Positions 1 through 10,691 of a stretch of DNA of 64,000 nt are shown piece by piece. Source of the DNA: Asparagopsis taxiformis. Lineage: Eukaryota; Rhodophyta; Florideophyceae; Bonnemaisoniales; Bonnemaisoniaceae. The stretch spans positions 1 to 64,000 of the forward strand of contig JALQPE010000231.1 in NCBI GenBank assembly GCA_030407315.1, written 5' to 3'. Below the pieces are notes generated by a model. That model did no database searches, was not told the origin of the DNA, and worked only from the letters and a program-made list of their open reading frames with translations. Positions within the stretch are counted from its first letter, which is position 1. Each line of letters starts with the position of its first letter. Position numbers and translations under genes: made by a program.

Positions 1-202
1 TAGCATGTTTCCTCAAGAATGGTAGTATCTTTCTGTCGCATCACAGAGTCCGAGACGGACGTGCTCACTTGGATCTCTGCGGAAATTCATTCCGAACAGG
101 GTACCTTCATAGTGGGCTCTTGTCATTCTTTGAGTTCCACTCAGCTGAAGAGCCCCATACATCGCAGGCCATTGTAGTAATGCCTTGAAATCACCACATG
201 CT

Positions 203-589
203 TCATCCCCAGGCATTTCGGTCTATCGGGCCTCCAGTTGAAATGGAATCAGAACCTCGTCCGGTTGCTTCTTCCGATTCCATTAGCGTGCTCGATGCTA
301 CGTAGATGTCACTTCCAGCTTCATCGTGTTGCTGACACATCAATACAACTTCTATTGTGTCACCCATAGGGATTGGGGACTCCAATAGGTCATCTGTGGT
401 ACACTCACGTCGTAGCTCATTACCTCTCGGGATTTCTTTGTTCATGCAGGCTGCATCACTGCTGCGGATTTCTCCCTGCAGTTTCCCAGGAAGCTGTTTA
501 CTGGGACTGGCCAAATTGAGTGAATCGAATCTCGCCTTTGTCCTACGACTTGTGGTTTTCTTTCGAATAGGAGTCCGTCTCGGAGCCAT
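203..589 (-). CDS. small basic/acidic protein, family A (copy 2)
   Basis: An ORF of about 128 residues from the ATG at 589. I do not recognise a known family. The N-terminus is strongly basic and matches the start of the protein at 6505-6915: both follow [KR]RTxxRKKxTxRRTxxRFxSL. The rest is hydrophilic and acidic, with no membrane segment visible. The shared N-terminus suggests a nuclear or nucleic-acid-binding tail and suggests that the two genes belong to the same element family. A second frame on the same strand (13-216) overlaps the 3' end, so the gene could continue through a frameshift or intron. The in-frame ATG at 640-589 leaves two possible starts; the one at 589 begins just before the conserved block. 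Existence as an expressed gene is inferred only from this paralogy. Confidence 0.45.
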   Translation of the reverse strand: MAPRRTPIRKKTTSRRTKARFDSLNLASPSKQLPGKLQGEIRSSDAACMNKEIPRGNELRRECTTDDLLESPIPMGDTIEVVLMCQQHDEAGSDIYVASSTLMESEEATGRGSDSISTGGPIDRNAWG

Positions 590-640
590 CTTGATGTTTT
601 GTTCTTTTCTTCTTCGCTCAGTTTTGTGCATAGAATACAA

Positions 641-1544
641 CTCTAAACTTCTATGACATGACTACTATCTCAATACAGTACTACTACTTTTAACCGTTAC
701 GAAACCTTTCCAGGCTTTCATTCGATCAATGAACTGGTTCACCACAATGCTTTGCCCTATGCTCATTGCTTTATGCACATTGATTGCTATTTCATCCGGA
801 CTCAACATCGTTTGCTATCTGTATCGCATCCCCTAACCACAACCCAGCCAAGATGTATCCATTTCCGGAAAACGGCCGTTTATTTTCGCAGTGATGCTCT
901 AGGCACTAATACTGAATCTGATTTTCTCATACACGTACTTCCTACTCGTATACTCTACCATTTTCGGCCCTATTTACAAGTTGAAAGCACAATCTCTCGT
1001 TGAATCGTACTCGGTGTGATATCTTAAATTAGCATAAATTTATATATTGCAATGCAGATTCACTGCTCGCTTGCAACATGAAAAATTATAAATTTCTCCC
1101 ACACTGCTGTTTCCTAGCCGCCCACCATCCACGTGGCCCGCCTTGATTGACTGCCAAGCCATGTGCTCAGAGCATGCAATGACGTCATCGATATATACCG
1201 TCCAATCATCACTGGAAGCGCGGACTCCTCGTCCAGGAAAGTGCGCCATTTTTCCTACTCCTCGCCTCCCCTTTCCAGTAGGCCCCATATGCTAGTGTTT
1301 TTCCTATATTTCTGTAGTGATGACGTCATTATAGACTAGAGAAGGCGTAGAAGATACAATAATTTTGCGCCTGTTCTGCCAGGTCATGTGCTTCAAAGCG
1401 TAATTCGCACCCTAGGTATCGTTTTTTCTGGGCCTCCCATCGCACCGCTCCGTTTCAAATTCATCCCTCTATTGTTAGAGTACACGTCATTTCCGCCCGC
1501 AGAGTGCTACTTAAACAACAGATTCTGGAGATCCTGTTTCCATC
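641..1544. other. gene-free AT-rich stretch with two TGACGTCA sites
   Basis: No convincing coding region. Two perfect palindromes TGACGTCA lie at 1180-1187 and 1321-1328; this octamer is the classical CRE/bZIP site. They may mark a promoter, but no gene start is visible close by, and chance cannot be excluded. Confidence 0.3.
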
Positions 1545-1684
1545 TTCATATCCGTCGGAAGCAAAGCAACAACCCTGGCCGTGGAAGCCGTATAGATCAT
1601 CTAAACTGCTTCCAAAGCGTAAGTTTTAGATCATCAATACGGCTCCAAGGCCAAAGTTGTTGCTTTGTCTCCGACGGATATGAA
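1545..1684. repeat. long fold-back inverted repeat (62-nt arms)
   Basis: The arms 1545-1606 and 1623-1684 are near-perfect reverse complements with a 16-nt loop. The outer ends TTCATATCCGTCGG and CCGACGGATATGAA match exactly, and only scattered mismatches lie inside. A transcript from either strand would fold into a long hairpin, like a miRNA/hpRNA precursor or a fold-back transposon remnant. Confidence 0.8.
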
Positions 1685-1689
1685 CCTGA

Positions 1690-2376
1690 TGGTACGTTTC
1701 ACAACTCACGCCACTAACCCAGTTTTCTATCGTTTTCTCTTCTCAGGTTTCCAGTCGGTGAGTGTTCCAATTCTACTTTCATTTATCTTTCTCTCTTACC
1801 ACTTCTCCACTAATTTTCTTTTCTGCCTGTGAGTACATATCTCAATTGGGATGCAATGGTATTTGTTAAGGTACGTAGTCTCCTAATCACATCAATTTCC
1901 CTCTCCAATTCAACGTCACTAACTTGTTTTCCTTTCTCTACATCATTTTTTCTTCTTCTCTTCATTTCCTAGCTTATTCATGCAGCTCAATCAGTTGATA
2001 GATTTCTAGACTTTTCTAGTAGTTTTAGTTTTACTCGTCGGAATAGTGTTAGTTGTAGTAGCATTTTTAACATAGGGATTGTTATTCTCAATGTAGCCTG
2101 CGCAAATAAACAAATCCAGAGTGAAGCTTCCCATATCGCACCCTCTTAGATTGCTACCTATCCTACCGCGTATACCTCTCGCTAGCTCATAGTCACTACG
2201 AAATAAAAATTCCTAGCCGTACTATTCTGTCCATTCCCATATGAATACCGTCCATGCCCCATCCTCATAGCGCTGGAACTGCCTTCCTCTACCCCAGAAA
2301 GATGCCCACGACAGCGTGACGCTCCATCTCATCCACCACTCCCAGACACCGAATTTTACTATATCAGGACACTACT
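1690..2376. other. no gene seen
   Basis: Low-complexity T- and C-rich sequence without a supported ORF. Nothing specific recognised. Confidence 0.4.
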
Positions 2377-2810
2377 TTTACTGTCTCCAGGTGCTGCCCA
2401 GGGCAGCACGAAATACTGTCTCCAGGTGCTGCCCAGGGCAGCACGAAATACTGTCTCCAGGTGCTGCCCAGGGCAGCACAAAATACTGTCTCCAGGTGCT
2501 GCCCAGGGCAGCACGAAACACTGTCTCCAGGTGCTGCCCAGGACAGTGGAAATCACTGTATCCAGGTGCTGCCCAGGGCAGCACAAAGTACTGTCTACAG
2601 GTGCTGCCCAGGGCAGCACAAAGTACTGTCTACAGGTGCTGCCCAGGGCAGCACAAAGTACTGTCTACAGGTACTGCCCAGGGCAGCACAAAGTACTGTC
2701 TACAGGTACTGCCCAGGACAGTGAAAATCACTGTCTCCAGGTACTGCCCAGGACAGTGAAAATCACTGTCTCCAGGTACTGCCCAGGACAGTGCACCGTG
2801 TTGGTTCCAT
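2377..2810. repeat. 35-bp minisatellite built on a palindrome
   Basis: About twelve tandem copies of a 35-bp unit. Most carry the perfect 19-nt palindrome GTGCTGCCCAGGGCAGCAC followed by a spacer of the type AAATACTGTCTCC. Later units change to AGGTACTGCCCAGGACAGTG, so that a new hairpin forms with the neighbouring CACTGTC. Since 35 is not a multiple of three, several frames on both strands stay open; these are artefacts of the repeat. Confidence 0.9.
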
Positions 2811-2929
2811 CTATTGTCCCAGGCAGCGTATTTCACTATCCGGCCATGTTGCCTTGGCCAATACAAAACACTATCCGCCAACACTGCCCAGTACAGTAAA
2901 TTACATCATATCCAACTATTGAATAAATC

Positions 2930-3130
2930 ATTAATTTTTACTGTCTGCATTCACTGCCTCAGACAGTACTGTGAGACAGTGTTTTTACTGTCTGCAGACA
3001 GTGTTCCGTACTGTCTGCCAGACAGTGCAAATCACTGTCTCCAAGTGTGGCATTAATTTTCATTTGCCGCATAGTGATTTTTACTGTCTCAGACAGTAAA
3101 AATCACTGTCTCGCAGTACTGTCTGAGGCC
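2930..3130. repeat. cluster of ACTGTCT / AGACAGT inverted heptamers
   Basis: The heptamer ACTGTCT and its complement recur many times in 200 bp, often back to back, for example ACTGTCTGCAGACAGT and ACTGTCTCAGACAGT. The same heptamer forms the cluster at 25790-26150. Confidence 0.85.
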
Positions 3131-3265
3131 CCCTTTTCAACACCGTAGTGTTACTCCCTCAACACAAACACTACTCACCTATCACGTTACTCATATTCCG
3201 TGTACTTTGTATTAGTAGTGAACCCGCTGGCTTAGTTTCTGCAATGCGTGGATGTAGGCAGCACA

Positions 3266-3795
3266 CGACCAACCTGAAATGGACGTCCGGTGGATGTCCA
3301 GCTCAGATGCACTGCTGGCCAGCCCAGAAATTCTAAATTTCGGGCACAAAAAATCTTGCAAAAATCAACGATTTGGGCGGTCGATTGTGCCGTACGGCAC
3401 ACCCCCATCTCAAAAACATGTTCACATGTGCATGTTTTTGAGAATAGCCAAATTTTAATTCAAATCAGGGTGTCTAATTTGGCCACAACGGCCCCAGGAA
3501 CCGACCGCCGGCCCCGATCGGGGCTATCACTGGCGTCTGTAAGCACCAACTGTAAGCCGGAGCCGGCTGCCGCCCCGATCGGGGCTATCACTGGCTTCTA
3601 TTAGCACCAACTGTAAGCCAAAATCGCGTCTCACGAAGGGTCGATTTCAGGCTCAACACGTCAGGGAAAGGTCTTGGTCCTTGTTTCATCATGGTCCCGC
3701 CCACCCTCTCGCGACCAACCTGAAATGGACGTCCGGTGGATGTCCAGCTCGATTGCATTGCTGGCCAGCCCAGAAATTCTAAAATTTCCGAAAAA
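3266..3795. repeat. direct repeat pair with GGACGTCC core and a 62-bp tandem pair
   Basis: A segment of about 75 bp starting CGACCAACCTGAAATGGACG occurs at about 3267 and again at about 3712. Each copy contains GGACGTCC next to GGATGTCC. Between them GCCCCGATCGGGGC (3511-3524 and 3573-3586) heads two tandem 62-bp units ending in AGCACCAACTGTAAGCC. No gene is seen here. Confidence 0.8.
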
Positions 3796-4119
3796 TCAAT
3801 TTGGTGGCCCAGCATCTCCTGTGCCGAAAATTCCCGCACTCAGTTCTGATATACGTCTAGACGTGTTTCCCACTTGTACGCATCAGGAAGGCGTCACGGA
3901 AGGTTGACACTACGCTACTTGTGTACCGCGTCGTCTGAAATAGCGAGTAGTGTTTGTTGTATAGTTGTGGAGTATGCGTCTAGTGGTTTGTAAAGCTTGC
4001 AGAACGGGATAGGGATGTGGGGCCCTATTTTATGAATACATGAGTACCAATATTCAGGGTTGACAAAGCGGAAAGGCATAGGCTCATACATGTTTGAGAT
4101 TGCATAGTAGAGAAAATAT

Positions 4120-5080
4120 TTTCATCGAAATTTACATGGAGCTGATGGAGGTTTTAAGGATGAGGTATGAGAGGAAGAAAATTCTTCTGTGGTATGAGGA
4201 TGTGTTCTGTGGGGGATGGAATCTTGGGATGGTACAGGGGGAGGTGGAAATGTACGGAGTGCGGGTTTAGAATGGATTGTGATTCGGAGAGGAGTGCCGA
4301 CAAGCATATTATGGGGATTGGGAGACGCTGCGGGGTGTTGGGGTAGTGAGGGCGGAGGAGGTGTTTAGGTGGGACCGTAGGAGGGTGCGGTTGAAGGCGC
4401 CGAGAGGAGGGGTTTTTAGGAAAGTGAGGAGAAAGAAGGGGAGGGGGTGGCGTCTGTTCTGGCTGTGGTGAGTGGGGATGTGATGGAGAAGAAGGGGGTT
4501 ATTGTATTTGGGGAGGGAGGGGAGTGGGAGGAAGGGTGCGAAGTGGGGGGTTGATATGTGTTTCAGAGCGGGGAGGTTTCTGGGGATACGGCGGGGGAGC
4601 CACCCCGCAGTGGCGGGAGCGTGGCCGGTGGTGGTGGTGTATACGGTATCGAAGATGCGGATGGCGTGGGGGCATGGAGCAGCTGAGGGAGGGAGGGGTG
4701 GAGCAGGTCGGGTACGGGATGGGGAGTGAGAGGTTTTGGAAGAGTAAGCTGCAGGGGAAGTTTGTGTAGAGGGCGAAGGAGAGGGGTTGAGGGTAGAGGA
4801 GAGAGGGTACTGAAGAACAATACGTTTCAAAGGTGATGGGGGAGAGCATGGTCGAGGAGATAGGGGGTGTTTTGCCCTATTCTGAGGTAGTATGAGGACT
4901 GGTTATACGAAATCTGTACGGTAGAGCAGAAAAGTAGGTATGGAATGGAGGTGTGCACCGTGGAAGCGGGGATAGGTATCTGAAAATGCGTGCTAGAGTG
5001 GTATTGGGGGTGTTTGAGGTACAGTACGGGGGAGGTGAGCACCAACAGGAAGGGGGTGTGAGCGAGAGGATGAAAAATTA
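4120..5080. other. strand-asymmetric G/A-rich stretch
   Basis: The plus strand is dominated by G, A and T with very little C for about 950 bp. Overlapping open frames on the minus strand give Pro/Ser/Thr-rich proteins in several frames at once, as expected from base composition rather than from coding. No gene called. Confidence 0.5.
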
Positions 5081-5129
5081 AAGACGAAATTGGAGTCGAC
5101 CGACAAGGAAAAATAGAGTGGTCGCCGTG

Positions 5130-5415
5130 ATGGATGCGGACATCCATGTCGAGCACGGCGGCAGAAATTTCTGGGGTCGAAATTTTTGAATTTCTGAACC
5201 GGCGCCCGTCCTAGGTGGACATAGACATGGCGGAAGTCCATCCCGAGGGGGACATCCGTGGTACTAGAAACAATGAATGTCGCCCTAGTAATACTAGACG
5301 TACTAGACCGCATGGACGTCCGGTTCTAGGCGGACATCCAAAAATACTGGAGAACATGGACGTCCGCCTAGTAATACTAGGTGTACTAGAGGTTGTGGAC
5401 GTCCGCGTCCATTTC
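5130..5415. repeat. GGACRTCC / TAGTAATACTAG repeat cluster
   Basis: At least six copies of GGACGTCC or GGACATCC lie in about 280 bp, interspersed with CTAGTAATACTAG-type palindromes and paired tandemly, for example CATGGACGTCCG twice. The GGACRTCC core is the same as in 3266-3795. Confidence 0.75.
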
Positions 5416-5598
5416 CGAGAACACAGACGTGTTTCAACACTCCATGTGATGTTCAGACAGGAGGGAAATAAACACCATTACAGATGATTTGCAACAGGTT
5501 AGCAATCGGATATAGAAAAGTATTGTAAAGGATGAGAAGAACATGAGTATGTGTGGAATGAACAAACTTACCATCATTGAACTATTTTTGCGTGCAAA

Positions 5599-5666
5599 GG
5601 TATTGGTTGTAGGTTGGAATGGAGAAAGCTTGCAAGCTTTCTTCATTCCAGCCCACAACCAATACC
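5599..5666. repeat. 34-bp-arm perfect-type hairpin
   Basis: The arms 5599-5632 and 5633-5666 are reverse complements at 31 of 34 positions. Two of the three differences would be G-U pairs in RNA. There is no spacer; the centre is AAGCTTGCAAGCTT. Flanking DNA (5670-6500) shows no gene. Confidence 0.85.
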
Positions 5667-6504
5667 TATACCAGAATCATTTGCAATCAATAGACTAGAA
5701 TAGGATCAGCGAGGAACGATATTTATGGTTAGTGCACTATCTTTCATGGAAAGCATGTGGAAAGAAATGAGAGAGGGGAAAGATACCTACTCGACAACGT
5801 ACCAGCCTTACCTGTCATCTTCATGATACCCGGATGATGAAATGGTCCTATACGTCGCGCATCAACAGCCTTAAATAGACAGCTCATCCACTCAAAATGA
5901 CCTCGTCGTAACTGGAAGGCAGATGATTTGGCAGACGATGATGTGGCAGATGATTTGGCAGCGGATGATCTGTCAAATTTTCTGGACGTGATAAATTAGC
6001 AGAAATAGAAATCATGCCCCTACGCAATGTCAAACCAACCTAAATGTCTTGGTAATGATGTTTAGCTGCATACTGAAGGAGAAACATTGAATAAATGCTG
6101 TAAATTAGAGTAGTAGACAATCCGAAAGAGAATTGCAACCGTGTTCTCATCTATATATAGTTTACTACCATAACAAGATTACTATTGAGGCCTATTATAC
6201 CATGTACTGAAGCTAAATTGTAAATGATTCGTGTATTTCATTCAGAAAAGGAAGCAGGAATCGTTGGAGGCATTAAAGATCGCTGAAGAACCCAACATGG
6301 GAAATCAAGTCACCTGTTCCTTGAGTTAGGTAGGACACTAGTCAGTGTGAAGTTTTCGATAAGATGTAACGGTAAGAAAATATAGGTACCATAAACTATT
6401 ACAGTGGCCTGGTTAAAAAGAGACGGATACCATCTTATTAGTTGCCTACTAGTTGACATTAATCCACAATTTGTGCAAGGTTCTCTCGAATCCAAAGAGA
6501 AGAG

Positions 6505-6915
6505 ATGAAACGAACAGCTGTTCGGAAGAAAGGTACACCTCGAAGAACCCGGAGAAGGTTTGAATCATTGCCAATCCCATACGAAAGTGGGACAAGGCAC
6601 GAAAATGGGGAAACCCCGCTAGTTTCGAACGAAACATTCGAGGTTCACGCCGATATACCGGACGAAAACGTCGGAAAAGCATCTGCTGAAGACGAGAATA
6701 TTTCTAGTGGCAATGGAGAAGAGCACATTGCATTTTTTGAGGCTGGAAAAGTTACCACAGAAGAAGAAACGATAGGCTCTGAGGAAAGCTCGGCCGAGAG
6801 CTGTGATGACCACGACGGAGAAGAGGCAGCGGAAGATGACCGCGGACTTGTGGATAAACTGCTGACCTGGCCAGTATTCTCTGCAATAATATTGCTTTAT
6901 GCAATACTAAGTTAG
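6505..6915 (+). CDS. small basic/acidic protein with C-terminal membrane segment, family A (copy 1)
   Basis: 136 residues; not a family I recognise. Residues 1-22 are basic and share the pattern [KR]RTxxRKKxTxRRTxxRFxSL with the minus-strand ORF at 203-589. Residues about 45-115 are highly acidic (Glu/Asp/Ser-rich). The last about 18 residues (LTWPVFSAIILLYAILS) are hydrophobic and end at the stop codon, as in tail-anchored membrane proteins. A basic head, acidic middle and tail anchor would fit a protein of the nuclear envelope or ER, but that is inference. The start is the first ATG of the frame, directly at the conserved block. The paralogy to the left-end ORF is the main reason to believe the gene. 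Confidence 0.5.
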   Translation: MKRTAVRKKGTPRRTRRRFESLPIPYESGTRHENGETPLVSNETFEVHADIPDENVGKASAEDENISSGNGEEHIAFFEAGKVTTEEETIGSEESSAESCDDHDGEEAAEDDRGLVDKLLTWPVFSAIILLYAILS

Positions 6916-6952
6916 TGGAACGCTACGGACGAAACGCAAGGACTATGAAGGT

Positions 6953-8182
6953 ATGCGTGAGATGTCTAATTTCAAGCGGGACATTTCGGATCAAGCACCT
7001 AGCGACTCGTACATGAGGAAAGTCATTTTACCGTTCATTCAGAAAACATGTTTCCCACAAATCATGGATACAACGTGTGAAATAGATGTAACAAGAAGCG
7101 GCTCTAGGCTTGGAAAGATGTCTCCAGGACTGTCTAGAAGCCGTAGAGCTCATTGTACTACATCGGTACGAGTCGTGCTACCGAGCACATGGGCGGAAAG
7201 GGATATACAGACCGGACCCATTCTGGACTGCATAAAGTCTAGTAAAAGGGATAATAGTGATGAAAGGGAAGATGAAGCATATCAAATTGCTTCAGAAAGT
7301 ATTGAAAACTCTTTCATTGTCAAATGCCGTTCAGCTGTTCTGAATGACCCATTCCATCGCATTTCGGTAAGTGCATCAGATCATGACGGTCACAAGATGC
7401 ACAGAAAGGTATACGCCCGACATGGAGACGAGTTGAGGATCATATGTATGCCGACGACAAATCAAGAGGCTCTAGGGCCTCTTACCAGCTGGTAGCTAAG
7501 CTGGGAGGAGCCAGAACGAATCAGGGAAAGAACATCGAAACTGGAAAGAAATCTAGGAGCAGAAGAAGTTTTCCAGCAAGGAGTGACTGGAGAATAGAAG
7601 CTATAGCTTCTTGCAATCGGAGAAGAACAACAAGAATTAAATATGGAAGGTGTGATAGGCCCGCAACTCGATGCAATGCAAGCAACCGAGAAAAGAAACG
7701 CGAGGCGTGTCGTCTCCACCACAACGCTCGACGGAGAACATTGCAACAATGATATTCGGGCAGGTGACGCTATCACTCTGTTTCGGCCAAAATTTATGTC
7801 TGACGGGAGCACATTCGAAGGGTTACTACTTGTGAACAGACATCTGAAGAAAGGACGCTCTGAACATGCAGCTATATCGCGAACAAATTCGGGTGAAAGA
7901 CGTCCAGCTAAAAGCTCCAGACAAGAGGTCTAGATGGCACCCCGGCTCTATAAACGTATGGATGCCTGTAGTGAGGGGAATCGTTCCGATGGCAGGAAAT
8001 ATATCCTATACCGATTTCTGCGACTTAGTTTCTACCGCTTACATAGTACTCACGATTCTCTCTCTCTATTTCCTCCATTAATAGCTATTAAGGCTAAGCT
8101 AGCCTACTATTGCAGAACTCCACTACATACACGTCCCGCCTTCGTCTCTTCTCTACTTTCGTTAAGCTGCAGACTTAGTTGA
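6953..8182 (+). pseudogene. chain of overlapping short plus-strand ORFs, possible decayed gene
   Basis: Downstream of 6505-6915, plus-strand open frames succeed one another in different phases: 6953-7495 (180 codons), 7444-7752, 7643-7933, 7866-8081 and 7934-8182. None matches a family I know. The frame at 7866-8081 ends in a hydrophobic tail (STAYIVLTILSLYFLH), reminiscent of the tail of the family A protein upstream. A frameshifted gene, or a gene with several introns, would look like this. Chance is also possible, so confidence is low. Confidence 0.25.
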
Positions 8183-8285
8183 CACACCATTTCGATCGAT
8201 CTGCTGCAGCTCAATAACCCCGTCTTGGCCACTGGAGCTCCTCTACTTAGCCATCTCAGCGCAACAAAAATTACTCCGTAAATAT

Positions 8286-9025
8286 TCTTGCGTGGCAACT
8301 GCCAGCCGCTCCATTTTCATTGGCTAAATTTCGTTGGAAATTCCCAGCCAGTGGCGAGGTTGCACTTGGCCTAGTACGCCCAAAAACTATACCCGGTATT
8401 ATTTTGGCATGGCAAATGCCAGGTGCACGATTTTCATTGGCTGAAAATTGGCTAGATATCCCCAGCCTATCGTGTGGCTGAGCCTGGCCTAGTCTAACTA
8501 AACATAATACCGGGTATTAATTTAGCATGGCAAAGGCTAGCTCCACTATTGGCACTGGCTCCAAGTTGCCTGGATATCCCCAGACAAGGTTTTTGGCTGA
8601 GCCTGGCCTAGTCTAACTAAACATAATACCGGATATTAATTTGGCGTGGCAAATGCTAGGTGCACTATTCTCACTCGCTGCAAATTTGCTGGACATCCTC
8701 ATCCTATAGTGCTGCTTTAGGCAGCCTAGTCCGACCAAAAAGATTACTGGGTAATATATTGGCATGGCAAATGCCAGTTGCTCCATTTTCATTGGCTGAA
8801 ATTTCGTTGGAAATTACCAGCCAATGGCGTGGTTGCACTTGGCCTAGTACGCCCAAAAACTATACCCGGTATTATTTTGGCATGGCAAATGCCAGGTGCA
8901 CGATTTTCATTGGCTGAAATTTCGTTGGAAATTACCAGCCAATGGCGAGGTTGCACTTGGCCTAGTACGCCCAAAAACTATACCCAGTATTATTTTGGCA
9001 TGGCAAATGTCACGTGCACTATGCC
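8286..9025. repeat. tandem array of about 118-bp units with nested palindromes
   Basis: Six to seven imperfect copies of a unit that begins TGGCATGGCAAATGCCA and contains CATTGGCTG, then AATTTCGTTGGAAATT, then CAGCCAATG. These are two nested inverted repeats followed by CTTGGCCTAGTACGCCCAA and an ATACCCGGTATTATT-type block. Three copies (8290, 8758 and 8876) are close to each other; the copies in the middle (8406-8758) are diverged. Short ORFs across the array follow the repeat and are not genes. Confidence 0.85.
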
Positions 9026-10691
9026 GAGGACGGTGTACGAGCTGGAAGGAGAATTATTGGGATGGACAGTGGACTACGTGCCCATGAACACATGTCCTAT
9101 TGGAGAAATGTGATCATACGCCACAAATAATGTTGTTACAGTCTCTGCAATGCGGTGGGCGGTGGGGGATGAGATATGAGCGTCTGCGAAAGTTTACGTC
9201 ATTTCACATATTGTCAGAAGTATGACATAGTACAGAGTAGTATACGTGCAGCGGAAAGTTGGTACAAGGAAGAGGCAACCAGTTCAATTCAGTGCAAAAT
9301 GATTTAACTCCTTTCATTTCATTCCAGTTCATAAATACATTGTAGTGTAATTGGGCAGTCAGTGGGTTGGTCATGACCAACATGTCTGCAGACGGGGCTG
9401 AACAACGCAAAACGGGTTCGACCTACACATACGTGATATCATCAAATACTGCGTACATGTACATGTATTATCCATACGTGTGGTCAGGTTACGTGCCAGG
9501 CGTCAGGGTTTGAGAGGTAGTATGGCTGTAGTGATCCGGGAATGGAATGAAGACAGTGAACGGTAGTGTTGAGATCTCAACATCGTAAAGCTCTAGACCA
9601 CTCAAGTAGTCTAGAGCTTTATGATTGCGGAGTTTTACTTCTTTGTACAAATTTCATTCATGGTATCGTGACGAAAGAAGGGGAGGCATTGTGACAAGAT
9701 GTAGTGAGGACTTAGAGAGAGAACGCGCTTGTGGTTCAGTACAGATATATCCATGTATAGTATGAATGCTAGGAGAGATGAAAGGAGGTATGTTTTGGAA
9801 CTTTATGGCATGCGTGTGTAGCAAAAAATGAGATCCAAACTAATGCTTCCCGGAGTTTTCTGAACCTGGCGAGGCGGTTTGCAATCTCCAGCACGTTGTT
9901 CTGTACAGCCATGGTACATATTTTGTTCGCTCTCCTTTGTTGTATTCAATGTTGCATGAACTGAAGACCGCTCTCCACCCCAGCTCCGAGCACTGATCTA
10001 CGTGTTCGACCTTGCCCTTTTCGGGTCATCCATCCATTCTCTTCTTTGTTTATTAGCTCGTTCGTCGGCTCATTCATATATTGAAAGATTAGATTGCAAT
10101 ACGCGCATGTATTGTCAAAGCCCATGTCGCACGCACACTAATCGTCCCAAATCAAATCACTCCCCCTCATTAAATCATGCACATTCTCCATTCAACTACT
10201 ATTTCTATTTCCCTGTACTCTCCAGCTCCTCACATCACGAGCGAAAATACGGGATATAGAACACTCTCCCGTGCGTTCGAATATACTTGCACAATCCCTT
10301 TCGCCCCTTCCTCACCCATGTTCCCAGAGTCATGCTTACAGGCGCTCTCACTGAGCACAATTCTTAACTTCCACGTTTGGTGTCGAAGCTGCCACCCGCC
10401 TCTTTCTATTTATTATTGCATCTGCACACAATACTGTTTTACGCAATGATGATGCAGCACTCAAACACAAACTCGTTCGCATCTTGAAAGTCATAGAGAA
10501 AACGATTACGTCTTTCGTCAATTCCGATTTCAGGCCACTCAGTTCAGCACAACTTTCGAAACAGCCAAAGATATTTCACGCTGGCTCAATTGTACACCAT
10601 TTCTATTTGTTTTCCTCCGCTTCCCAGCCCCTCCGTCAATTCTTCCTGCAGGCTTGTTTCAGCCTTCGCCAGTGGCACCATACACAACTTC
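9026..10691. other. gene-free stretch with one short hairpin
   Basis: No ORF with support. A perfect 13-bp stem lies at 9586-9598 / 9609-9621 (TAAAGCTCTAGAC and its complement) around a 10-nt loop. A B-box-like GGGTTCGACC at about 9413 has no matching tRNA fold. Confidence 0.4.

Noticed and set aside
2377..2810. Regularly spaced palindromic repeats resembling a CRISPR array
   Set aside because: The spacers are themselves repeated, there are no cas genes, and the host is a eukaryote.
2316..2899. Overlapping ORFs on both strands giving Cys/Pro/Gly-rich repeat proteins
   Set aside because: They are forced open by the 35-bp minisatellite; the same repeat is read in several frames, with no start context or family signal.
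4309..5156. Long minus-strand Pro/Ser/Thr-rich ORFs
   Set aside because: Several frames are open at once because the plus strand is C-poor; composition explains them.
9340..9430. Possible tRNA with GGGTTCGACC B box
   Set aside because: No T-stem, acceptor or anticodon pairing can be drawn.
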